From assembly GCA_947594675.1 (NCBI GenBank), contig CANQEF010000017.1:1-13187 (forward strand): a DNA stretch of 13,187 nucleotides. The letters are read 5' to 3'. The DNA is from an uncultured Bacilli bacterium. GTDB taxonomy: Bacteria; Bacillota_I; Bacilli_A; RF39; UBA660. Positions 6,287 to 13,180 of this stretch are shown piece by piece; position 1 is the first letter of the stretch, and every line of letters starts with the position of its first letter. The notes under the pieces were generated by a model. The model was not told the origin of the DNA. It did no database searches and was given only the letters and a program-made list of their open reading frames with translations. The position numbers and the translations under genes were made by a program.

Positions 6287-7282
6287 CTATTTCATCGTAG
6301 GGAGACTATAAATAGACTGTGCTATTTCTATTAACTCTTCTTGATTTAAAACATCACTTACTAGATAATATTCTATACCATTGCTACTCCAGGACAAAGA
6401 ATTGTCAGTCATTACTCCCAAAGAATCCATCAATCTATAAGGTTCACCATAAGTTGGAATAATTGTAAATTCATCCATAGTAATAGCGCTTTCTTCTACT
6501 AACAAAAATGGTTTTTCCCCATCAAAAGTCATAATAACCCTATCACCATTATCCATTTTTATTTTCTCTTCATCAACTAACTTTGTTCCACTAGGTACAA
6601 CTAAAGGATAAATAGCCTCATCAAAACTGCCTGTTTTTTTATCTACAACATCATTTTCTTTTTCATCCATTATAGTATTTAATTCAAAATATTCCTTACT
6701 AAAATTAGGAGTATAATCAATATTATTAAATTTCATCTCCATACAAACTACATTTTTCTTATCATAAACAGTAACCTTTTTTATTTTTAAACTATCATTT
6801 AATTCAATTTTTTGTTTACTCAAATTCTTATTATTAGGATAATTTACACTAGTAACAAAGCTATAACCATTTTCATCTTTAGAAAATTTTCTTTCCTCAT
6901 CTTTGTTTATATCATTAATTAGAGCATTTAATAAATAAATTTGAGAATTACTATAAGGCCAATCGCTTTGAAATTTAAAACTTTTATTCAACGAAGGTGT
7001 AACAATATAAACACCTGTATTATTTTTTAAAATTACCTGTGTATGACTATTAGCTTTATTTGTTAATTCTATACGATAATTATCATCTTTCTTGTAACTA
7101 GCAACAATATCATAATCATATACATCATCATTATTCGTTATTTCTAGGTCACCTTCTAATTTATAGCCTGAGCTTTTATTAAACTGTTTATTTAAATCTT
7201 TAACAACACTTTTTTCACTATACTTACTACAACCTGTTAATAGTAACATCAATAATAATAAACATCCAATTTTCTTTAACAT
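6287..7282 (-). CDS. YdcC/GerS-like lipoprotein (LolA-fold plus DUF4367-like domain)
   Basis: A 331-residue lipoprotein. The N-terminus MLKKIGCLLLLMLLLTGCSK has a lipobox, with Cys18 as the lipid anchor, so it sits on the outer face of the membrane. Residues about 22-205 resemble the LolA-like fold of Bacillus YdcC and clostridial GerS; the stretch VYIVTPSLNKSFKFQSDWP (91-109) is characteristic. Residues about 220-326 (YPLVVPSGTKL, SLSWSSNGIEYYLVSD, LNQEELIEIAQSI) look like a DUF4367-type module. Relatives act in sporulation and, for GerS, in germination through cortex lysis; the role here is inferred from family only. ATG start with GGGGTGA about 6 bases upstream. A TATAAT at 7310-7315 precedes it; the likely -35 box (TTGTAA, 7335-7340) has a long 19-base spacer. 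It has its own terminator and stands apart from cdaR. Confidence 0.8.
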   Translation of the reverse strand: MLKKIGCLLLLMLLLTGCSKYSEKSVVKDLNKQFNKSSGYKLEGDLEITNNDDVYDYDIVASYKKDDNYRIELTNKANSHTQVILKNNTGVYIVTPSLNKSFKFQSDWPYSNSQIYLLNALINDINKDEERKFSKDENGYSFVTSVNYPNNKNLSKQKIELNDSLKIKKVTVYDKKNVVCMEMKFNNIDYTPNFSKEYFELNTIMDEKENDVVDKKTGSFDEAIYPLVVPSGTKLVDEEKIKMDNGDRVIMTFDGEKPFLLVEESAITMDEFTIIPTYGEPYRLMDSLGVMTDNSLSWSSNGIEYYLVSDVLNQEELIEIAQSIYSLPTMK

Positions 7283-7309
7283 AATTCACCCCATAACATT
7301 TTCTACTTA

Positions 7310-7340
7310 ATTATATGGAGTACTTTACATTTTATTACAA
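7310..7340 (-). promoter_or_regulatory. Possible promoter of the YdcC-like gene
   Basis: Minus strand TTGTAA (7335-7340), 19-base spacer, TATAAT (7310-7315). The -10 box is perfect; the spacer is longer than ideal. It follows the cdaR terminator in position, so the gene must have a promoter about here. Confidence 0.4.
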
Positions 7341-7360
7341 AAAAAGATAATAAATTATTT

Positions 7361-7403
7361 AAAAAAAAGACTGTTTTCAAAATTTTTCATTTATCAACAG
7401 TCT
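7361..7403 (-). terminator. Intrinsic terminator after cdaR
   Basis: Minus strand AGACTGTT (7396-7403) and AACAGTCT (7368-7375) form an 8-bp stem around a 20-base A/T loop, followed by eight T (7361-7368). It ends the cdaA-cdaR transcript 13 bases after the cdaR stop. Confidence 0.8.
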
Positions 7404-7416
7404 ATAAATAACAATT

Positions 7417-8769
7417 TTATCCAGAAATTACTATTCTTACTTCTCGTTTCTTTGATTCATAAGTTAATCTTAAATCGTTTCCTCTAACCTTAACAGCCAC
7501 ATTATGCTCTCCAACACCATAGCCATCCAAATCAATATAAGCTATAATATCGGAAGAATCAAGACTACTTATTACATCTTCACTACCACTGACAATAACC
7601 GTAACTTTAGAATCATTTTCCGTTGCAGCTTGTACACTTAGACCACTAGCCAAGTTTTCTGATCTAACTGAAATATTACTAAATTCCTTTGTAATAGAAT
7701 TATCAACTGCAACTTTTATAGAAATTGTCTTAGAGCTCAACTCAGTAATACCCTTAGGTTTCTTTAAAGTTACATTGTAATCCTTATCTCTATCTAGAGC
7801 ATTTACATCTATTTCCACATCTAATTGCTGGATTTCATCAATAACTTTTGCCTCACCATAAACTGTAATGGTTGAAATACTTGGAGTCAAAGACTTAATA
7901 GCTTTTCCAAAAGCCAAATTACCACTAGGTACAATCCTTATTGGAATCTCTTTACTAGGAGAAGTTATTGTTAATTTAGCAACTACATTTTTTGGAACAA
8001 TTTCAACATCTACAATTTTTCCATTATTATCATAAGCTACTAAAGGAACATCCTTTAAAGAAATCTCTCCCGCCTTAGGATTCGGTATATTATCAACATC
8101 AATCAATGCCCTTACAGAAGCTACTTTATCAAGCTTATATTGAGCACCTTTTACTATAACATCAGTTCTATCAAGCTCAACATTTTCAATATACAATTTA
8201 CTATTCAAATTATCTTGATGTAAAATATCATAAGTTAAAGCTTTAGTCTCACTAACTTTTTCATATATTGTAACAGTAACCTGTGAAGGATCCAATTTAT
8301 AATCCAATGATTTTAATCTTTGTGTATATTTTAAAGTAACACGATGATTTCCAGGTTTTAAACCAGTCAAGTCAACAGATACATCCTTTGATGGAGACTG
8401 TTTTGCCAAAAATATATGTCTTCTTTGACCTATCAAAGTTATATCAACAGCTTTAGGCAAACCTTCAACTACATATAATTCTTCATTATAAACCGCTGTA
8501 ACCGGTCTATCATACAATATTTCCGCATATTGATCAATCATAACATTAGATTCTTGATCTACAATGATAAACGTACCAAATGCTAAAATCAAACTAACCA
8601 CTATTAAAGTAGATTTTTTAGATGCAATTCTATCCAAAGCCTTAGAACCAGACTTAAACAAATCAGATAATCTTAAAAACAATTTAGTAATTGGAGTAAT
8701 TAACCATTTATCAAAGAATGAACCAATATGATGAAAAAAAACTTTTATACCATTACTTATCTTCTTCAT
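7417..8769 (-). CDS. cdaR: CdaR, YbbR-domain regulator of diadenylate cyclase
   Basis: A 450-residue membrane protein that binds and tunes CdaA. One membrane helix (about 54-70) is followed by four YbbR repeats outside the cell (about 83-168, 172-273, 278-357 and 359-449), seen as recurring units ending in V-x-V-x-I strands with L-D-x-T-x-L-x-x-G-type turns. The N-terminal 50 residues before the helix are long for the family, where the membrane helix usually begins near the start; they are basic and aromatic (KVFFHHIGSFFDKWLITP) and may form an amphipathic membrane-surface helix. The ATG overlaps the end of cdaA by 17 bases, with AGAGGAAGAG just upstream inside cdaA, so translation is coupled. 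A terminator follows directly; the usual third gene, glmM, is not here. Confidence 0.92.
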   Translation of the reverse strand: MKKISNGIKVFFHHIGSFFDKWLITPITKLFLRLSDLFKSGSKALDRIASKKSTLIVVSLILAFGTFIIVDQESNVMIDQYAEILYDRPVTAVYNEELYVVEGLPKAVDITLIGQRRHIFLAKQSPSKDVSVDLTGLKPGNHRVTLKYTQRLKSLDYKLDPSQVTVTIYEKVSETKALTYDILHQDNLNSKLYIENVELDRTDVIVKGAQYKLDKVASVRALIDVDNIPNPKAGEISLKDVPLVAYDNNGKIVDVEIVPKNVVAKLTITSPSKEIPIRIVPSGNLAFGKAIKSLTPSISTITVYGEAKVIDEIQQLDVEIDVNALDRDKDYNVTLKKPKGITELSSKTISIKVAVDNSITKEFSNISVRSENLASGLSVQAATENDSKVTVIVSGSEDVISSLDSSDIIAYIDLDGYGVGEHNVAVKVRGNDLRLTYESKKREVRIVISG

Positions 8770-9583
8770 ATATCTCTTCCTCTTCTGTTTCTAATTCAAA
8801 ATCTAAATCTTGTTTAGGCTTAAGCTCGTCAATCAACATCATTCTAACATCATCCAACGTCAAATTATACAATAACTCGCCTTTAACAGCAATTGAAACT
8901 CTTCCTGTCTCCTCAGAAACTACTATACAAACTGCATCAGTTTCTTCAGCTAATCCCAAAGCAGCTCTATGCCTTGTACCTAAACGACGATTCAATTTTG
9001 GACTGCTACTTGTAGGAAAAACAGCCCCAGCACAAGTAATTCTATCTCCCTGAATAATCACACCACCATCATGCAATGGATTGCCTTCATAAAAAATAGA
9101 AATCAACAAATCACTTGATAAATCAGCATAAAGTTTTTTCGCTTTATCAATATAATTACCTAAACTAATATCTCTTTCAATAACAATTAAAGCTCCAATT
9201 CTCTCTTTTCTCAAATAGTCGATAGCATTAATCATCTCATAAACCATACGCTCACGTTCATCAACTGTTAAAACCTTATGACGTCCCAACAACTGGCTAC
9301 GACCAAGCTGCTCCAATATATTTCTAATTTCTGGTTGAAATATAACAATTAAAGCAATAGGTCCCCACTGAATAACATATTCAAGTAAAACTCCAATAGT
9401 AATAAAGCCACAAAAATCACTAACAAACTTTAAAATTATAATAAATGCTACTCCTTTAAAAATTAAAGAAAGTTTAACATTATTTTTAATATTCTTCAAT
9501 ATAAAATAGAAAATTAACCACACTAGTGAAATATCAACAATATTTCTTACTAAGGATAATACATCTGTTAAAGTTATTGACAT
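8753..9583 (-). CDS. cdaA: CdaA, membrane diadenylate cyclase
   Basis: Makes cyclic di-AMP from two ATP; the messenger controls potassium and osmolyte uptake and wall homeostasis. The 276-residue protein has three membrane helices (about 13-30, 38-56, 60-82), a short coiled linker (FQPEIRNILEQLGR), and the DAC domain (about 105-250). Both signature motifs are at the right places: LHDGGVII (170-177), where nearly all members known to me read DGA, and GTRHRAALG (202-210). The tail (about 256-276) is very acidic. ATG start with AAGGAGATGAAGAG ahead of it and a strong promoter at 9614-9642. First gene of a two-gene operon with cdaR. The identification is firm; the Ala-to-Gly change at residue 174 is noted separately. 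Confidence 0.95.
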   Translation of the reverse strand: MSITLTDVLSLVRNIVDISLVWLIFYFILKNIKNNVKLSLIFKGVAFIIILKFVSDFCGFITIGVLLEYVIQWGPIALIVIFQPEIRNILEQLGRSQLLGRHKVLTVDERERMVYEMINAIDYLRKERIGALIVIERDISLGNYIDKAKKLYADLSSDLLISIFYEGNPLHDGGVIIQGDRITCAGAVFPTSSSPKLNRRLGTRHRAALGLAEETDAVCIVVSEETGRVSIAVKGELLYNLTLDDVRMMLIDELKPKQDLDFELETEEEEIYEEDK

Positions 9584-9613
9584 CTCTTCATCTCCTTAAT
9601 TCTTTACAATAAT

Positions 9614-9642
9614 ATAATAACACTTAAAAATAAATTTATCAA
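9614..9642 (-). promoter_or_regulatory. Strong promoter of cdaA-cdaR
   Basis: Minus strand TTGATA (9637-9642), exactly 17 bases, TATTAT (9614-9619): 5/6 and 5/6 matches. Transcription would begin near 9607, only about 24 bases before the ATG, leaving no leader element. Confidence 0.75.
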
Positions 9643-9773
9643 CCTTCACAAAAGAAAAAGCCATCTCTTAATTAAAGCCTTATAAATATATTTTTAAGCT
9701 AATTAGCAAAACTCAACATAAAAATACTCGACTCAGATATCAAAATTAATTTTCTATATATAATTTTTTACAT

Positions 9774-9841
9774 AAAAAAAACTAAGTGAAATAATGAATT
9801 GTACTCCTTAGAGTAGACATCAATAATAATTCACTCAGTTT
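9774..9841 (-). terminator. Long-stem terminator after the DUF378 gene
   Basis: Minus strand AAACTGAGTGAA (9830-9841) pairs with TTCACTTAGTTT (9779-9790) with one G-U, followed by a T run (9774-9780). An inner hairpin TACTC-TAAG-GAGTA sits at the tip. The G-U pairs only on the minus strand, which fixes the direction. It starts 9 bases after the DUF378 stop. Confidence 0.8.
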
Positions 9842-9850
9842 CATAATATT

Positions 9851-10051
9851 TTATTCAGCTTCTATATGATTAAATAAAATTCCAATATTAACTAGTCCAC
9901 ATATTCCAACTAAAGTATAAATTACTCTAGAAAATAGACTACCTTCTCCAAATAACATTGCTACTAAATCAAAGTCTAAAAGACCAATAAGTCCCCAGTT
10001 GACTGCACCAATTATTGTTACAACCAACAATATTTTTTGAAGTGTTTCCAT
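9851..10051 (-). CDS. DUF378 small membrane protein
   Basis: A 66-residue protein with two membrane helices (about 4-26 and 36-58). The motif GAVNWGLIGLLDFDLVAMLFG is typical of the DUF378 (YuzA-like) family, whose function is unknown. The start is the ATG at 10049-10051, because AGGAGGG (10061-10067) precedes it by 9 bases; an upstream in-frame ATG at 10084 would place this site inside the gene. It is a single gene between two terminators. A TATAAT lies at about 10090-10100 on the minus strand, but no -35 box was recognised. Confidence 0.85.
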   Translation of the reverse strand: METLQKILLVVTIIGAVNWGLIGLLDFDLVAMLFGEGSLFSRVIYTLVGICGLVNIGILFNHIEAE

Positions 10052-10060
10052 ATCTTTTAT

Positions 10061-10067
10061 CCCTCCT
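10061..10067 (-). promoter_or_regulatory. Ribosome binding site fixing the DUF378 start
   Basis: AGGAGGG, a full match to the anti-Shine-Dalgarno core, 9 bases before the ATG at 10049-10051. This shortens the longest open frame by 11 codons. Confidence 0.75.
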
Positions 10068-10101
10068 AACATTAGGATAACCATTTTTTATAATATTATA
10101 C

Positions 10102-10125
10102 AAAAAAGATAGCTTAAAACTATCT
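10102..10125 (-). terminator. Intrinsic terminator after the NlpC/P60 gene
   Basis: Minus strand AGATAG (10120-10125), 7-base loop, CTATCT (10107-10112), then TTTTTT. It begins 4 bases after the TAG stop at 10130. Confidence 0.75.
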
Positions 10126-10129
10126 AGAT

Positions 10130-11146
10130 CTACAAAATTCTTCTAACTGACAATATTGATGTACCTGAACCTCTAAGCCAAGAATCAACATTACTCAATA
10201 TAACACCCTGCTTTGGATTAGTAGCATGAATCATTAAACCATTACCAACATATAAAGCAGAATGAGTAACTGATGTTCCATATCCCCAACTTAATATATC
10301 TCCAGGCTGAGCACTTTCATAACTTACAGCAACACCATCATATATTTGAGTTGATGCACTTCTACTAATAGATTTTCCTACCTGAGCATAAACATATTGA
10401 ACAAAACCACTACAATCAAACCCACTTGCTGAATTACCACCTGCAACATAAGGTGTACCAATTAATGAATAAGCAATTGAAACTAATGACGATTCACTAC
10501 CATTAGCAGGTAAATTTGTATATACTGGACCAACATTCAAAGTTTTAACAACAGGACGCGAAACCTCAATATTGTAATTAGCAGTAGAAGTATTACCATA
10601 TTTGTCAACAGCAATAACAGTTACAGCATGTTGACCAACAGCATTAACATCAGAATCAACTTCAATAGTATAATAATTATTCATACTTTCATCTATTGTA
10701 GAAACATCCTTATATTCAATATCACCATCAACTTTATCTATAACTGTATTAATATTATCTAAAATATTAATTTCTTCTCCTTGAGTATAAGATAATTTTT
10801 CCTGTTTCAAAGTAATTTCAGGAGCAACAGTATCAACAACTTCAACTTGTATTGGCACTTCCTTAACAACAGAATTTTTTTCTACTTCAACAACTATTTC
10901 TTGTTTTCCAACAACACTAGTATCAATTGTCTTCTTAACAGAAACTATTTCTCCCTCTACCTTACTAACTATTTCCTTTAAACTATAATTAGCAGTGCCA
11001 TATTCAATTACATTCTTCTTTATTGAAACTTCTATACTCTGATAAGTTACATAATTCCTATAGGAATAAATTCCTATTACAGATACTAACAATATCAAAG
11101 CAACTAAAAATATTATGACCTTCGACGGCCCAACCTTTTTTTTCAT
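10130..11146 (-). CDS. NlpC/P60 cell-wall endopeptidase with Ig-like domains
   Basis: A 338-residue protein anchored by an N-terminal membrane helix (about 9-28, no lipobox and no clear cleavage site). Two Ig-like, DUF5011-type beta domains follow (about 38-105 and 106-196; the second has DTVAPEITL and VDKYGNTSTANYNIEV). The C-terminal NlpC/P60 domain (about 218-338) has all catalytic residues: Cys245 in FDCSGFVQ, His295 in THSALYVG and His307 in MIHATNP. Such enzymes cut peptide stems of peptidoglycan, so it probably acts in wall remodelling or daughter-cell separation. The ATG has GGGGAGAG about 10 bases ahead. A perfect consensus promoter directly upstream implies strong, constitutive expression. 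The stop is TAG, followed by a terminator. Confidence 0.9.
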   Translation of the reverse strand: MKKKVGPSKVIIFLVALILLVSVIGIYSYRNYVTYQSIEVSIKKNVIEYGTANYSLKEIVSKVEGEIVSVKKTIDTSVVGKQEIVVEVEKNSVVKEVPIQVEVVDTVAPEITLKQEKLSYTQGEEINILDNINTVIDKVDGDIEYKDVSTIDESMNNYYTIEVDSDVNAVGQHAVTVIAVDKYGNTSTANYNIEVSRPVVKTLNVGPVYTNLPANGSESSLVSIAYSLIGTPYVAGGNSASGFDCSGFVQYVYAQVGKSISRSASTQIYDGVAVSYESAQPGDILSWGYGTSVTHSALYVGNGLMIHATNPKQGVILSNVDSWLRGSGTSILSVRRIL

Positions 11147-11181
11147 AATTTTTTTCTCTCCCCTGAGCAGATATGCCTTAT

Positions 11182-11210
11182 ATTATACCAGAAGATATTA
11201 AATTTGTCAA
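11182..11210 (-). promoter_or_regulatory. Perfect consensus promoter of the NlpC/P60 gene
   Basis: Minus strand TTGACA (11205-11210), 17 bases, TATAAT (11182-11187), both 6/6, plus a TG one base before the -10 box. The -35 box lies 2 bases after the CotF-family stop codon. Expected start near 11175; the leader is about 28 bases. Confidence 0.9.
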
Positions 11211-11212
11211 AA

Positions 11213-11536
11213 TTACTTACCCAAATCTAAATTTTTATACTCTGTACTAAGAGTATTTAACTTCTCATTAATCTTTTGCTGAGGCGCTTTTTCCAAGCAA
11301 TACCAACCTTTTTTAAACATTATTTTATAAGTTTTTCTCTGTAAAGTAGCAATTTCTAAAAAAGCTTTTTCATATTTTTGATATAAGCTTTCATTGCTAG
11401 CTTCTGACATTGCTATAACATAATTCTTTTCCATATCCTTTAAACTAGATAATAAACAAGTAACATAATCTTTATCATTCAATTGAATTCCTGTAGGGAC
11501 TTCTGTTTTTGGATTACTAATTTTATTAGAATTCAC
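11213..11536 (-). CDS. CotF-family spore coat protein
   Basis: A 107-residue soluble, helical protein with the Coat_F pattern: a long helix LKDMEKNYVIAMSEASNESLYQKYEKAF (about 32-59) containing the EASN motif, a second helix IATLQRKTYKIMF, then KKGWYCLEKA (75-84), a strong signature. Family members form part of the spore coat or occur as multiple copies in spore formers. The start is GTG at 11534-11536, overlapping the TAG of the preceding gene by one base (TAGTG), with GGAGGTGG about 5 bases ahead inside that gene. The tight overlap implies co-translation of the two coat-type proteins. No terminator was seen before the NlpC/P60 promoter, so some transcripts may continue. Confidence 0.8.
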   Translation of the reverse strand: MNSNKISNPKTEVPTGIQLNDKDYVTCLLSSLKDMEKNYVIAMSEASNESLYQKYEKAFLEIATLQRKTYKIMFKKGWYCLEKAPQQKINEKLNTLSTEYKNLDLGK

Positions 11537-11763
11537 TATTTGCCACCTCCATTCGTTAAAATAGTTAATACTTGATCAATATTATCCTCAAATATACTAT
11601 TAGCTTCTTCAAATAAATTATTTAATTCTTGATCATTAACTACTTGCATAGAATTATAAGTACTTTTCAAAGCACCATAATTCCATTGAAACATATCACT
11701 TAAGTAATCTAAATCTTTACCTGTGATAATATCATTAGGTACTTCATTCATATTTTTTTTCAT
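11536..11763 (-). CDS. Small CotF-partner protein, probable coat component
   Basis: A 75-residue acidic helical protein: NDIITGKDLDYLSDMFQWNYGALK, then ELNNLFEEANSIFEDNIDQVLTIL. This resembles the short N-terminal half-type proteins found just before CotF genes in spore formers (ITxKDLxYLxDMFxWN pattern), which is my basis for the call; the function is not established. ATG start with GAGGAGG 7 bases ahead. First gene of the pair with the CotF-family gene, overlapping it by one base. Upstream, CATATTAG might belong to a sporulation promoter, but the match is poor. Confidence 0.65.
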   Translation of the reverse strand: MKKNMNEVPNDIITGKDLDYLSDMFQWNYGALKSTYNSMQVVNDQELNNLFEEANSIFEDNIDQVLTILTNGGGK

Positions 11764-11917
11764 TATTTTTCCTCCTCATTTCTAATATGAACAAAAAATT
11801 GTCATTTAAACCAAAAAGTGAATAAAATTTCAAATAAATTAAAGTATAAAATTCAAAAAAAAAATTATAATATTAATAGACAAAGTAAAAAAGAATTAGA
11901 AGGGAAAGTGAATATTT

Positions 11918-12601
11918 ATGGAAATAATTTATAGATCAATAATAATGTTTATTTTTTTATTTCTTATTGTAAAAATATTAGGACAAAAACAAATAAAAAA
12001 TTTAACACTTTATGATTATGTTCTTAGCATAACAATTGGCTCAATTGCAGCAGATTCAATTTTAAGTATAGATTATCCATTAAGTGATGGAGTAATTGCC
12101 CTAGCTGTATTCGGAGCAATAGGATATATAACTGCTCTTGTTTCTTATCATAATCATACAGTAGAAGAGATAATGGATGGAGAACCTTTAGTTCTTTTTG
12201 AAAACAATAAATTTAATTATAAAAATTTAGAAGACGCTAAACTAAGTATAGCCAAGTTATTAGAACATTGTCGCTTAAAAGGATGTTTTGATATAAATGA
12301 ATTAGATTGTGCTATTTTGGAACCTTCTGGTGACGTTTCAATACTCTTAAAAGATAATAATCAACCACTTACTGGCAATGATTTAAAAAATGATTTTAAA
12401 CAAAATAGTAAAAAGCAGACTATAAATTTTAATATTATTGTAGACGGCATTTTAAATGAACATGATTTAAAAAAAGCCAAAAAATCTAAAAGTTGGCTAA
12501 ACAAATATTTAAAAGAGAATAAGAAAAAAATTGAAGAAATAACTCTATTATCAATAGATGCTAATAATAAAATTACACTTTATACAAAAGAAAATGATTA
12601 A
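11918..12601 (+). CDS. YetF/DUF421-family membrane protein
   Basis: A 227-residue protein with three membrane helices (about 4-21, 33-50, 56-76) and a cytoplasmic DUF421 domain. Typical marks are the KILGQKQIKNLTLYDYVLSITIGSIAADS region (19-47), GEPLVLFENNKF (88-99), the L-x-x-x-C-R-L-K-G pattern with FDINELDCAILEPSGDVSIL (124-143), and a C-terminal half in the second part of the family. Bacillus members (YetF, YkjA, YrbG, YdfR, YdfS) include spore-membrane proteins; the biochemical role is not settled. ATG start with AAGGGAAAG some 9-12 bases ahead; a TATAAT at 11866-11871 lies in place for a -10 box, without a clear -35. It is divergent from the coat-type genes. Downstream there is only a loop-less palindrome GAAAAGCTTTTC (12606-12617). 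Confidence 0.85.
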   Translation: MEIIYRSIIMFIFLFLIVKILGQKQIKNLTLYDYVLSITIGSIAADSILSIDYPLSDGVIALAVFGAIGYITALVSYHNHTVEEIMDGEPLVLFENNKFNYKNLEDAKLSIAKLLEHCRLKGCFDINELDCAILEPSGDVSILLKDNNQPLTGNDLKNDFKQNSKKQTINFNIIVDGILNEHDLKKAKKSKSWLNKYLKENKKKIEEITLLSIDANNKITLYTKEND

Positions 12602-12700
12602 TTAAGAAAAGCTTTTCAAAATAAATGCTATATATTTCATCATTAAGACTATAAAGTATTAAAAATGAGTTTGTATTTTCTCTAAAATCAATAACAACTA

Positions 12701-12729
12701 TTTAAAAAATAATATTTTCATGGTATAAT
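12701..12729 (+). promoter_or_regulatory. Promoter of the tmRNA gene
   Basis: TTTAAA (12701-12706), 17 bases, TATAAT (12724-12729) preceded by TGG (extended -10). The predicted start is 8-9 bases on, at the first G of the mature RNA. Confidence 0.75.
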
Positions 12730-12737
12730 CTAGCTAC

Positions 12738-13115
12738 GGGGATGTAATGGTTTCGACAGAAATGTTAGAGCAAGAATTGCAAGTCGAAAGTTCACGTTAC
12801 GAACATTAAAAATAAACGCAAACAAAATTAAAAATGCAGTTGCTAACATGTTTGGTGGTAACCAAGCAGTTGCTTTTGCCTAATATAATATAAGGCCTGC
12901 GCTCTTTTCTACTTTTATCTAGGGAGTATTTAAGAGCTCATTTTACTAGATTATATCTATCTTTTGTCTAAAAGATAGAATGAATTTTTAGACTAGTATA
13001 ATCTTTGTGTCGTTAACTACTAAAAGATTATATGAAAATATTTAGTTAACTAAACTTGTAGTGATTTTTGTAGCATCATTTTTGGACAGGAGTTCGATTC
13101 TCCTCATCTCCACCA
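12738..13115 (+). ncRNA. ssrA: tmRNA (transfer-messenger RNA)
   Basis: tmRNA rescues ribosomes stalled on broken mRNAs and adds a degradation tag. The 378-base gene begins with GGGGATGTAATGGTTTCGAC and ends with the T-arm AGGAG-TTCGATT-CTCCT, CATCTCC and an encoded CCA. The acceptor stem GGGGATG/CATCTCC pairs with one G-U. The tag frame starts at 12818 (GCA after ATAAAC) and runs 21 codons to TAA at 12881-12883. The tag begins ANKIKNAV and ends NQAVAFA. Behind it are helices of the pseudoknot region, for example CTATCTTTT/AAAAGATAG (12957-12978) and GTTAACT/AGTTAAC (13012-13050). The gene looks complete and one-piece. The tag is longer than usual for Bacillota and its AFA end is like that of Mollicutes. 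Confidence 0.97.
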
Positions 13116-13126
13116 TTGGGAAATCT

Positions 13127-13180
13127 GTTCGAACTATTCGAACTTTTGATATAGGAATCAATCGAAAGATTGGTTTTTTC
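13127..13180 (+). terminator. Tandem hairpins and terminator after ssrA
   Basis: The distal hairpin AATCAATC-GAAA-GATTGGTT (13156-13175), with a GNRA tetraloop and one G-U pair, is followed by TTTTTTC: a clear intrinsic terminator. A first hairpin, GTTCGAA-CTA-TTCGAAC (13127-13143) followed by TTTT, lies before it and may help 3' processing or act as a first stop. Confidence 0.85.

Noticed and set aside
8718..9053. A 111-codon plus-strand open frame across the cdaA-cdaR junction
   Set aside because: It is antisense to two certain genes, Ser-rich in a way typical of shadows, and has no translation signal.
11764..11830. A sporulation sigma-K or sigma-E promoter before the coat-type pair (CATATTAG)
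   Set aside because: The -10-like box matches only in part and there is no AC or ATA element at the right distance, so it is not listed as a feature.
13090..13143. An integration site (att) at the 3' end of ssrA
   Set aside because: ssrA ends are common targets, but no repeat of the tmRNA 3' end and no integrase is visible before the window stops. The GTTCGAA/TTCGAAC repeat is better read as a hairpin.
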